Part shown: positions 15,397 through 22,763 of the stretch, piece after piece
Position numbering within the stretch: position 1 is the stretch's first letter
Layout: every line of letters begins with the position of its first letter
From: an uncultured Oscillospiraceae bacterium
GTDB taxonomy: Bacteria > Bacillota > Clostridia > Oscillospirales > Ruminococcaceae
Assembly (NCBI GenBank): GCA_910578965.1
Contig: CAJTSP010000029.1
Span: 1-23,338, forward strand
Length of the DNA: 23,338 nt
Reading direction: 5' to 3'
The notes under the pieces: model-generated
Databases searched by the model: none
Told to the model about the DNA's origin: nothing
The model's input: the letters and a program-made list of their open reading frames with translations, nothing else
Made by a program: the position numbers and the translations under genes

Positions 15397-17379
15397 ATGA
15401 GCTGGTGGATGGAAAAACCGTTTCGCATGGTGCAGAACAACCTACGGGATATTGACGGTGCCATGGATGTGGATTACGAGGTGGCGATGCTGAAAAAGCT
15501 GGGCGCCAACGTAGTGCAGGTGGGGTGTGGCGGCATCAGCGCCTTTGGCCCCTCCAAGCTTGCCTGCCAGCGCCCCACGCCGTATCTGCAGGGCGATAAG
15601 TTTGGCGAGATCATCGAAAAATGCCACGCCGCAGGCATCCGGGTAATTGCGCGGTTCGACATCAGCAAGGTACATAAGGATTACCTGGAAACCGACCCAG
15701 ACTGGTTTACCCGCCGGGCCGACGGCAGCCCCGCCTATTTTGAGGACTGCGCGGCGGTCTGTGTCAACGGCGCCTACCAGCAGGAACGGATCTTGGAGGT
15801 TTTGCGCGAGGCCATGGCCAACTACCCACTGGACGGCGTCTTTTTTAATATTCCCGGCTACCCCACCACCGATTACGACGGCAATTATGTAGGCATCTGC
15901 CAATGCGAAAACTGCAAACGGCGGTTTTTTGAATGGTCCGGCGGGATGGCGCTGCCCGCGGTGGAGGACGAAAACGACCCCGCCTACCGCAAATACGAAG
16001 AGTTCAAGGTATATACGGTGGCGGATATGCTGCGCCGGGTGCGCGAGCTGGTAAAGAGCATCAACCCCAACGTACCCCTGAGCACCTACAGCGACGACGG
16101 CATTGACATTGTGCGCTGCGAGGCGCAGTCGGCCGTGCGGGCCAAGCATTTTTGGCTATACTCCGGCTCGGAGGACCCGGCCGCGATTAAAACGACCTTC
16201 CCGGACAAGGCTCCCAGCAACTGTGCCATCAATGCGGTGGATATCCCCTACCGGTTTATGGGCGTTTCCTCCTGGCTCAATCAGATCCGCCTCTACCAGA
16301 ACGCCGCGGTGGGCGGCAACCTCGACTGGTGCATTGTGGGCTCGTTTGAAGATTACCCCGACCGCGCCAATTTTGCGGGTGTCAGCGAGGTGTTCCACCT
16401 GCACGCCCGGCACGAGGAGTTGTTTGCCCGGCTGGAAAGCACCGCGCGGGTCCTGCTGGTCAACCCGCGGCCCTTTTACCAGTTCAGCACCAACCTGACG
16501 TACAATGTGCTGGAATATCGCGGTATCGTGCACATGCTCAAGGAGCGGCACATCCCCTTTGACACGGCCATCCTCAGCGCCATGGAGGATTTTGCCGGCC
16601 GGCTGGACGATTACGACATCGTTGTGCTGCCGGACCTGCCCCGGGCCCCCGGCCCCAGGCTGCGCGAGGCGCTGCTTTCCACCAGCGCAACGGTCGTTGG
16701 GACCGGCCGTACTTTCCAGGAGGACCCGGCGCTTCTGGAGCGGCTATTCGGCGTGCGCATCCTCGAAAAGCTTGCGCCGGCGGCGGCAAACTACCTGCTG
16801 GCCCAACCAAAAGGCCTCTTCCGGTCCTTCCCTGAGCGAGACTGGGTGTTTTTGTGCGGGGACAGCTATCGGCTCGAGCTGACGGACGCCGAGGGGTATC
16901 TCCCGCTGGTAGGAGCCGCCCCCTACGGCCCGCCCGAGCGCGCGCACGGCCACCGGGTAACCGACAGCCGGATGGCCGCCGTTAAGGGCGGGAAAAACCT
17001 TTACCTACCCTGGGCGCCGGGCACCCTTTATTATAACCTTGGTTATGAAGATCATAAGGATATTTTCCTTGACCTGCTCAAAAAGGTACGCCCGCTGCGG
17101 CTGCCGTTTGAAACCGATGCGCCCGGCTGCGCGGATATTTTCTTTTACAGTACCGGGCCAAACGAGTATCTGGTACAGGTGGTCAACCTCAGCGGCTTTA
17201 ACGGCGTCACAATGGCAAAGCCGCTGCCCCTTGAACAAATTCACCTAACCCTCAACGGCAAGGAACCAAAAGCCCTCGCGCTGCTCACGGCCGACGGCTT
17301 TGAGCCGCTGCCCGTTTCCGGCAGCCGCCTGACCCTTCGCTGCCCCGGCTGCTATGCCGGTTACCGCATTACCTGCTGA
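15397..17379 (+). CDS. GH42-like putative glycoside hydrolase (GHL6 type), copy B
   Basis: A 660-residue paralogue of the 12345 gene, alignable through the whole barrel. Shared blocks include AGIRVI-R-D-SKV, a Cys-Asn-YQQ segment and GICQCENC. The putative zinc cysteines are C122, C168, C170 and C173. The middle domain shows YDIVVLPDLPR and a late LPWAPGTLYY, like the GH42 trimerisation region. There is no signal peptide, so it is intracellular. ATG at 15397 follows TTGGAGGA at 15383-15390; the longer upstream frame would read through the promoter, operator and terminator and is not real. It is the first gene of the second operon. Sequence divergence from copy A suggests a different linkage or subunit role rather than a recent duplication. 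Confidence 0.75.
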   Translation: MSWWMEKPFRMVQNNLRDIDGAMDVDYEVAMLKKLGANVVQVGCGGISAFGPSKLACQRPTPYLQGDKFGEIIEKCHAAGIRVIARFDISKVHKDYLETDPDWFTRRADGSPAYFEDCAAVCVNGAYQQERILEVLREAMANYPLDGVFFNIPGYPTTDYDGNYVGICQCENCKRRFFEWSGGMALPAVEDENDPAYRKYEEFKVYTVADMLRRVRELVKSINPNVPLSTYSDDGIDIVRCEAQSAVRAKHFWLYSGSEDPAAIKTTFPDKAPSNCAINAVDIPYRFMGVSSWLNQIRLYQNAAVGGNLDWCIVGSFEDYPDRANFAGVSEVFHLHARHEELFARLESTARVLLVNPRPFYQFSTNLTYNVLEYRGIVHMLKERHIPFDTAILSAMEDFAGRLDDYDIVVLPDLPRAPGPRLREALLSTSATVVGTGRTFQEDPALLERLFGVRILEKLAPAAANYLLAQPKGLFRSFPERDWVFLCGDSYRLELTDAEGYLPLVGAAPYGPPERAHGHRVTDSRMAAVKGGKNLYLPWAPGTLYYNLGYEDHKDIFLDLLKKVRPLRLPFETDAPGCADIFFYSTGPNEYLVQVVNLSGFNGVTMAKPLPLEQIHLTLNGKEPKALALLTADGFEPLPVSGSRLTLRCPGCYAGYRITC

Positions 17380-17441
17380 CCGTTCCCTGCGGCGCCGTGC
17401 GCCGCACCGTATTTTTACCGACCGTAAGGAGGAAACAAAGC

Positions 17442-18701
17442 ATGGACATCAAACAGGCAATCGAACAGGCAAACCAAAAGGCCGCCGAAATTTTAACCAA
17501 GGGCCGCCCGGTATGGGTGGATGTACAGCCGGCCGGAGAGGCCATCCCGGGCATGACGCCGGATACCATCCTCATCGCGGGCCCGCCCATCGCGGCGGAG
17601 GATATTCCCCTGCCGGTCAAAAACGCCATCTGCGGGGCTTTGCTGTACGAGCAGCGCGCCAAAACTGCCGAGGAAGCCTGGCAGTTAGTAACCAGCGGGC
17701 AGGTCCGGGTTGAGGCCGCGCAGGACCATGACGCCGCCTGCGGCGCAGCCATGGCCACTTCGGCCTCCATGCCGGTCTGTGTCGTGGAGGACAAAACCTA
17801 TGGCGGCAGGGGCTTTTGCGGGGTGCATCCTGGCAACAAGCAGAATGTGCTGCGCTGGGGCTTTTACAACGACGAGGTGCAGGATGACCTTGTCTGGTTC
17901 CGCGACCATTACGGCCCGGCGCTGGGCGAAACCGTACGCCGTATGGGCGGTATCGACCTGATCCAGGTAATGGGCAAGACTGCCGGCATGGGGGACGAAA
18001 ACCATAACCGTCAGCCTGCCGCCTCCATGTATATGGCCCTGCAAATGATCCAAGCCATGATGGATATGGACTTTCCCCACCGGGACGAGATCGTAAAGCA
18101 GTTTGCCGCCAACGACCGGTTCTTTCTGCATGTGATGATGGCCGGTGCCGAAAGCGTGCTGGCCTCGGCCAAAAAAGTGCCGCACAGCACCGTGATGGTT
18201 GCCATGGGCGGCAACGGCGTCAGGTTCGGCATCCGGCTTGCCGGTACCGGCAAACGGTGGTTTACGGTTGACGCGCCGCTGATCGAAGGGCTGTTCCTCA
18301 AGCCTACCTATACCAAAAACGACCTGCTGGGCTTTTTGGGCGACAGTTGTGTCACCGAGGTGTACGGCCTGGGCGGCATGTCGGCCAGCGCCGGCCCCGG
18401 CTATGTGGTGCTTACCGGCTCCACCTTTGCCGATTCGCTCCAGCGCGCCGCCGACGCCCGCAAGGTCTGCGTGGCCGAACACCGCTTTGCCCCCATCCCC
18501 TGGGACGGCGGGCAGGGCTTTCCGGTGGGGGTGGACGCGCGCAAGGTCGTTGGGCTGAACATCCTGCCTACCAGCCACGGCGGCGGCACCCTCAAGGCCG
18601 GCGGCCAGGGCACGATGGGGTCGGCCAAGCTGCCGATGGACTGCTTTAAGCAGGGCCTGGTTGCGATCAATGAAATCATGACGAGTGAGGCGAACGACTG
18701 A
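17442..18701 (+). CDS. DUF1116 protein, AllG/YlbE-like carbamoyltransferase subunit homologue
   Basis: 419 residues, the same length as E. coli YlbE (AllG). Shared landmarks include RPVWVDVQPA near the N-terminus, AGPPI, TSASMPVCVVE, MGDENHNR at residues 183-190 (MGDEFHQR in E. coli) and GLGGMSASAGPG. In E. coli the fdrA-ylbE-ylbF products (AllFGH) have been assigned oxamate carbamoyltransferase activity, converting oxalurate and phosphate to oxamate and carbamoyl phosphate. I infer a similar acyl- or carbamoyl-transfer reaction here, not necessarily the same substrate. AAGGAGG at 17426-17432 defines the start. Its stop overlaps the start of the fdrA-like gene (TGATG), so the two are made in a fixed ratio. 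A DUF2877 third subunit (AllH) is not seen in the window. Confidence 0.85.
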   Translation: MDIKQAIEQANQKAAEILTKGRPVWVDVQPAGEAIPGMTPDTILIAGPPIAAEDIPLPVKNAICGALLYEQRAKTAEEAWQLVTSGQVRVEAAQDHDAACGAAMATSASMPVCVVEDKTYGGRGFCGVHPGNKQNVLRWGFYNDEVQDDLVWFRDHYGPALGETVRRMGGIDLIQVMGKTAGMGDENHNRQPAASMYMALQMIQAMMDMDFPHRDEIVKQFAANDRFFLHVMMAGAESVLASAKKVPHSTVMVAMGGNGVRFGIRLAGTGKRWFTVDAPLIEGLFLKPTYTKNDLLGFLGDSCVTEVYGLGGMSASAGPGYVVLTGSTFADSLQRAADARKVCVAEHRFAPIPWDGGQGFPVGVDARKVVGLNILPTSHGGGTLKAGGQGTMGSAKLPMDCFKQGLVAINEIMTSEAND

Positions 18702-20245
18702 TGGAGCTGTACACCGTCCTGCAAAAGGATACCTATATCGACTCGCTCGCGTCCCTCTTTACAATGTCGGTGCTGATGGACTGCGAGGGGATCGAGAGCG
18801 CCTATGCCGGCATGGCCACCGCCTCTGGCAGGCAGACGCTGGAGGAGCTGGGCCTTGCGGATGAAACCGTGCGCGGCGCAGGAGAAAACGACTTTGTTGT
18901 TGCGGTGCGGGCGGCCAGCCGCGAGGCGTTTGAGGCTGCAATGGCCAAGGCCCAAAAAGGCGGGCCCGCCCCCGCGGCCCAAAAGCCGGCCTTCGGCACG
19001 GTACAGGATGCCGTGCGTGCCAACCCCCGCGCCAATATCTGTTCCATCGCGGTACCGGGCGAATATGCCTGCGAGGTAACCAAGCAGGCGCTGGAGCTGG
19101 GGCTGCACTGCATCGTATTCAGCAGCAACGTCCCGCTTTGGCAGGAGCGCGAAATGAAGGAGCTCGCGCGGGAAAAGGGCCTCTTATGCATGGGGCCGGA
19201 CTGCGGCGTGGCCAATATCAACGGCGCGGCGTTTGTGCTGTCAAGCATCAACAACCGCGGCCCCTTTGGCATCTGCGGCGCGTCTGGGTGCGGCATCCAG
19301 CATGTGGCGGCGTTTTTGCACGAGGCGGGCAGCGGCGTATCCCAGACCATCGGCACCGGCGGCAACGACCTGAAGGAGCCGGTGGGCGGCATCAGCATGC
19401 TGATGGGCATCGACGCGCTGGAGAACGACCCGGATACCCAGTACCTTGTGCTGATCTCCCGCAAGCCGGCCGACAGCGTGCTGCAAGCCCTCGCCGGGCG
19501 CATCCGGCTGTGCAAAAAGCCGGTGGTGGCCTGCTTTATGGGGGCAGACCGCGCGGTGGTCGAGGCCTCCGGCGCGCTTTGGGCCGGCGACCTGGACGGC
19601 TGCGCCCAGCAGGCGCTTTCATTGATTGGCAAGCGGATTGATTTTGACAGCGAGGAAGCCCTGGACGCATTGGCACGCTCCGCCATCGAGGGCATGGCCC
19701 CGCAGCAGAAATATGTGCGCGGCATTTACTGCGGCGGCACCTACTGCGATGAGGTCATGCAGACGATGCAGGAGGCGATCGGCGGCATCCACTCCAACTG
19801 CCCGCTTTTGCCCGGGCTCCGGCTGGCCGATTCCCGGGCCAGCGTGGGCAACACGGTAATAGACAGCGGCGAAGAGGAGTTTACCCGCGGCCGCCCGCAC
19901 CCTACCCTTGAGCCGTCCATGCGTTTGCCCCTGATCGAAAAAGAGGCGCAAGACCCGCAGACTGCGGTGATCCTGCTGGACTTTATCCTCACCCCGCCCG
20001 AGCATATCGACCCCGCCGGCGTTACCCTCCGGGTGCTCACCAAAGCCATGGAGGACGCCCGCGCCCGCGGCGGAAAGCTCGCGGTCGTCTGCTCGGTACT
20101 GGGCACCGACGCCGACCTGCAAAACGTTACCCTGCAGCGTCAGAAGCTGCGGGACGCCGGGGTGTACGTCTGCCGCTCTAATCGGCAGGCCGGCCAGCTT
20201 GCGGCAAGGATTATCCAGCTCAAAAAGGAAAGGGACGAAGCATGA
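18701..20245 (+). CDS. fdrA: FdrA/AllF-like protein (succinyl-CoA-synthetase-alpha fold)
   Basis: A 514-residue homologue of E. coli FdrA (555 residues). It has the N-terminal FdrA block (KDTYIDSLASLFTMS), a nucleotide/CoA-binding-type region (VPGEYACEVTKQALELGL, MGPDCG, GASGCGIQH, TGGNDL) and the conserved GRPHPTLEPSMR motif with H400. The final module found in E. coli FdrA (INIGL then VAGG) is absent here and is encoded by the next small gene in the -1 frame. FdrA proteins work with DUF1116 partners in phosphate-dependent carbamoyl transfer. The start overlaps the DUF1116 stop; the stop overlaps the next ATG. Whether the split is natural or a sequencing frameshift cannot be settled from one sequence. 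Confidence 0.87.
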   Translation: MELYTVLQKDTYIDSLASLFTMSVLMDCEGIESAYAGMATASGRQTLEELGLADETVRGAGENDFVVAVRAASREAFEAAMAKAQKGGPAPAAQKPAFGTVQDAVRANPRANICSIAVPGEYACEVTKQALELGLHCIVFSSNVPLWQEREMKELAREKGLLCMGPDCGVANINGAAFVLSSINNRGPFGICGASGCGIQHVAAFLHEAGSGVSQTIGTGGNDLKEPVGGISMLMGIDALENDPDTQYLVLISRKPADSVLQALAGRIRLCKKPVVACFMGADRAVVEASGALWAGDLDGCAQQALSLIGKRIDFDSEEALDALARSAIEGMAPQQKYVRGIYCGGTYCDEVMQTMQEAIGGIHSNCPLLPGLRLADSRASVGNTVIDSGEEEFTRGRPHPTLEPSMRLPLIEKEAQDPQTAVILLDFILTPPEHIDPAGVTLRVLTKAMEDARARGGKLAVVCSVLGTDADLQNVTLQRQKLRDAGVYVCRSNRQAGQLAARIIQLKKERDEA

Positions 20246-20424
20246 TGAATACCGATAAGATTCAGGCGCTGTTCGGCTCCCAGTTAGTAGCGGTCAATAT
20301 CGGCCCTCGCCTGTTTGGCGAGGCTCTGGAAAAGCAGCATGTCGAGGTCGTCCAGGTGGACTGGCGCCCGGTGGCGGGCGGCGACAAGCAGATGCAGGAG
20401 CTTCTTGCGGCGCTTGGCATATAA
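20242..20424 (+). CDS. separate C-terminal module of FdrA (60 residues)
   Basis: A 60-residue protein with LVAVNIGPRLFGEALE followed by VDWRPVAGGDKQ. It closely mirrors the last 50 or so residues of E. coli FdrA (VAVINIGLRSF and WSPVAGGNKK). It therefore supplies the piece missing from the preceding 514-residue protein. ATG at 20242 (or 20245) overlaps the fdrA stop by four bases, and AAAGGGA lies about eight bases upstream, so it can be translated independently. It probably folds onto the FdrA/DUF1116 complex. Confidence 0.8.
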   Translation: MMNTDKIQALFGSQLVAVNIGPRLFGEALEKQHVEVVQVDWRPVAGGDKQMQELLAALGI

Positions 20425-20436
20425 AAAGGCCTGGCG

Positions 20437-20462
20437 GCGCCGTCCCCGCAGAGGGACGGCGC
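20437..20462. other. perfect intercistronic hairpin
   Basis: GCGCCGTCCC at 20437-20446 pairs perfectly with GGGACGGCGC at 20453-20462 across a 6-base loop. An A-rich rather than T-rich run follows, so it is unlikely to terminate transcription on the plus strand. It probably stabilises or separates mRNA segments between the FdrA module and the kinase gene. Confidence 0.7.
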
Positions 20463-20502
20463 ATAAAAAACACGCCCTGCCCGGGCGGAAAGGGGTCTGT
20501 GG

Positions 20503-21693
20503 ATGAAGATTCTTGTTTGCAATGTGGGCAGCACCTCGCTCAAGTTTAAGCTGTATGACATGCCCGCCTGTACCGTACTCTCGCAGGGCAAGGTGGAGCG
20601 GGTCGGCAGCCTGGACGACGCGGTTTTCCAATACGATAACCTGCAAAGCGGCAGCCGGGTCTGCGAAGAAAAGGCGGCCATCCCGGATTATAAAACCGGC
20701 ATCCGGCGGTATCTCGGCTGCCTGACCAGCCCACAAACCGGCGTACTCGCCTCGGTCAGCGAGATCGAGCGGGTGGGCTACAAGACTACCCTCTCCAAAA
20801 ACTACTTTGGCAACCATGAGCTGACCGACGAGGTGATCGAAGGGATGCGTGCCTGGCTGCCGCTGGCCACCCTGCACAATACCGGCTATCTGCAGGCCAT
20901 CGGGGTTATGCGCAAGGCGCTGCCGGACGCCATCTTTCTGGGCTGCTTTGAAACCGGTTTCCACCGCGACATCCCGTTGGAGCGGCGGCTGTACGGCGTG
21001 CCTTACGAGTGGTACGAGCGGTACGGCGTGCAGCGCCTGGGCTACCACAGCGCCTCGCACGGGTATATCGCGGACACGCTGGGGCAGCTCGGCAGCAGCT
21101 ACCGGGCCATCTCCTGCCATCTGGGCGGCAGCTCCTCGGTCTGCGCTATCCAAAACGGCAAAAGCATCGACACAAGCTTTGGGATGTCGCTGCAGTCCGG
21201 GCTGATCCACGCGGCCCGGGTGGGCGATATGGACTGTGACCTGTACGAGTTCCTGCGCCACGAAGGGCTGAGCGACGAGCAGATTCATGAGGGCTTTGAA
21301 AAAAAGGGCGGCCTGCTGGGCATCTCTGGGGTCAGCAGCGATCTGCGCTATATCGAAGACGCCGCAAAAGGCGGCAACGAGCGGGCGCGGCTGGCCATTG
21401 AGGTATTTGTCAGCGGCATTGTACACTATATCGGCGCTTTTTATATGGATCTCGGCGGGCTGGACTATCTCGTTTTTACCGCCGGCATCGGTGAAAACTC
21501 GGACATGCTGCGCCGGCGCGTCTGCGAAAAGCTGGGCGTGCTGGGTATTGTGCTGGACGAGGATAAAAACGCCGCATGCCACGGCACCCGGCAGGAGCTG
21601 ACCGGTCCCGGCTCGAAGGTGCGGGTCCTCGTGATCCCCACCGACGAGGAGCTCGGCATCGCGCGCCGCACCTACGAATATGTGCGCGCCTGA
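20503..21693 (+). CDS. divergent acetate-kinase-family enzyme
   Basis: 396 residues, the usual AckA length, with the ASKHA fold. The phosphate-binding opening KILVCNVGSTSLKFK keeps N7, S10, S12 and K14. R90, H125, R239 and a late TDEE (about 380-383) match the catalytic Arg91, His123, Arg241 and Glu384 of the Methanosarcina enzyme. Key positions differ: the HRVVHGG motif is replaced by ERVGYKT, the essential Asp of FDTAFH is Glu (E150 in FETGFH), and CHLGNGSS is CHLGGSSS. This suggests a different acyl phosphate. Its place next to FdrA/DUF1116, where E. coli has a carbamate kinase (AllK), suggests it makes ATP from the phosphorylated product. AAAGGGG at 20489-20495 sets the start; it overlaps the following esterase gene by 14 bases. 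Confidence 0.85.
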   Translation: MKILVCNVGSTSLKFKLYDMPACTVLSQGKVERVGSLDDAVFQYDNLQSGSRVCEEKAAIPDYKTGIRRYLGCLTSPQTGVLASVSEIERVGYKTTLSKNYFGNHELTDEVIEGMRAWLPLATLHNTGYLQAIGVMRKALPDAIFLGCFETGFHRDIPLERRLYGVPYEWYERYGVQRLGYHSASHGYIADTLGQLGSSYRAISCHLGGSSSVCAIQNGKSIDTSFGMSLQSGLIHAARVGDMDCDLYEFLRHEGLSDEQIHEGFEKKGGLLGISGVSSDLRYIEDAAKGGNERARLAIEVFVSGIVHYIGAFYMDLGGLDYLVFTAGIGENSDMLRRRVCEKLGVLGIVLDEDKNAACHGTRQELTGPGSKVRVLVIPTDEELGIARRTYEYVRA

Positions 21694-22744
21694 GGCGGGA
21701 GGCTTTCCCCGGGCCGAATGGCGGGACAGCGGCGTCGACCGGGTTGAGGTGGGTATCCCCGGCGAGGCGAGGCGGGGCGTCCTCTCGCCCGAGGCCCTCG
21801 CGGCGCTGCAGGGCGGCGCTGCAGGTCCTCTGCTGGAGCAGGCCCTGCGAACGGGGGATTACAGGGCCCTCCGCGCCCTGCCGCCCCCGGACATGGACCT
21901 GTCGGACGGGTCGATCGAAGAAGCCGAGCTGGCCGCAGACGGCCCGCAGGGAAGCATCCCGGTTACGCGCTACCGGGCGCCCGGCGGGGCAGGCACCCGG
22001 CCTGCGCTGCTCTATCTGCATGGCGGCGGCTTTCGGATGGGCTCGCGCCGCAGCGCGGAGCATTCGGCGCGGCTGCTGGCGCAATACAGCGGGGCCGCCG
22101 TATTCAGCGCCGAATACCGCCTTGCGCCGGAAAGCCCGTTCCCCCATGCCACCGACGACGCCTGGAATGCCCTGCGCTGGCTGCACCGCAGCGCCGCCCG
22201 GCTTGGCGTCGACCCTGCCCGCATCCTGGTCGGCGGCGACAGCGCCGGGGGCAACCTGGCGGCAGCCTGCGCCCGGCGAGACCGCAATATGCGCACCGGG
22301 ATTCTGAAAGGGCAACTGCTGGTCTACCCGGTGCTCAGCCAATGCGAGCCGGATAGCCCCGATTACCGTTTTTCGGCCGGCGAATACGAAATCCACAACC
22401 AGCACCGGCAATGGATATTACCGGCGGTTTTTTCGTTAAAAAACACGATGGACCATTTTCGCCTTTATACCAATACGGCGGAGGAGGACCGCTCACCCGA
22501 CGCGTCCCCTTTGCTGGACAGCAGTTTTGCCGGCCTGCCGCCCACCTGGATTTTCTGTGCAGAGTTTGATTACCTTACCCAGCAGGCCAAGCCCTATGCG
22601 TCCCGGCTGGCGGCGGCCGGCGTCAGGGTGGGCCTCACGGTATACCGGGGGATGCATCATGGCTTTATGAACCGGCTGGGCCAATATCCACAGGCCGCCC
22701 TGCTGCACCGGGATATGGCCGATGTAATCCGAAGTATGATCTGA
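21680..22744 (+). CDS. alpha/beta hydrolase, HSL-type carboxylesterase
   Basis: A 354-residue cytoplasmic hydrolase of the hormone-sensitive-lipase (Abhydrolase_3) family. HGGG at residues 114-117 forms the oxyanion hole, S188 in GDSAGG is the nucleophile, D297 in EFDYL the acid and H327 in MHHGF the base. Such enzymes cleave short-chain or acetyl esters, sometimes amides, and could deacylate the imported compound. ATG at 21680 lies inside the kinase gene with no clear ribosome site; the first 80 residues are variable, so a later GTG (21749) is possible. It overlaps the kinase gene and precedes the dehydrogenase by 19 bases, so it belongs to the same operon. Confidence 0.88.
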   Translation: MCAPEAGGFPRAEWRDSGVDRVEVGIPGEARRGVLSPEALAALQGGAAGPLLEQALRTGDYRALRALPPPDMDLSDGSIEEAELAADGPQGSIPVTRYRAPGGAGTRPALLYLHGGGFRMGSRRSAEHSARLLAQYSGAAVFSAEYRLAPESPFPHATDDAWNALRWLHRSAARLGVDPARILVGGDSAGGNLAAACARRDRNMRTGILKGQLLVYPVLSQCEPDSPDYRFSAGEYEIHNQHRQWILPAVFSLKNTMDHFRLYTNTAEEDRSPDASPLLDSSFAGLPPTWIFCAEFDYLTQQAKPYASRLAAAGVRVGLTVYRGMHHGFMNRLGQYPQAALLHRDMADVIRSMI

Positions 22745-22763
22745 GAAAGGACGAGCGTTTGTT

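Noticed and set aside
20220..20245. Programmed -1 frameshift at C AAA AAG joining FdrA to its C-terminal module
   Set aside because: The heptamer is not a canonical slippery site, and the second frame has its own ATG overlap and ribosome-site-like sequence, so independent translation is simpler.
21694..21745. Small reading frame starting ATG at 21718 after GGCGGGAGG
   Set aside because: It stops after nine codons and overlaps the esterase gene; the ribosome-site-like sequence may be chance in GC-rich DNA.
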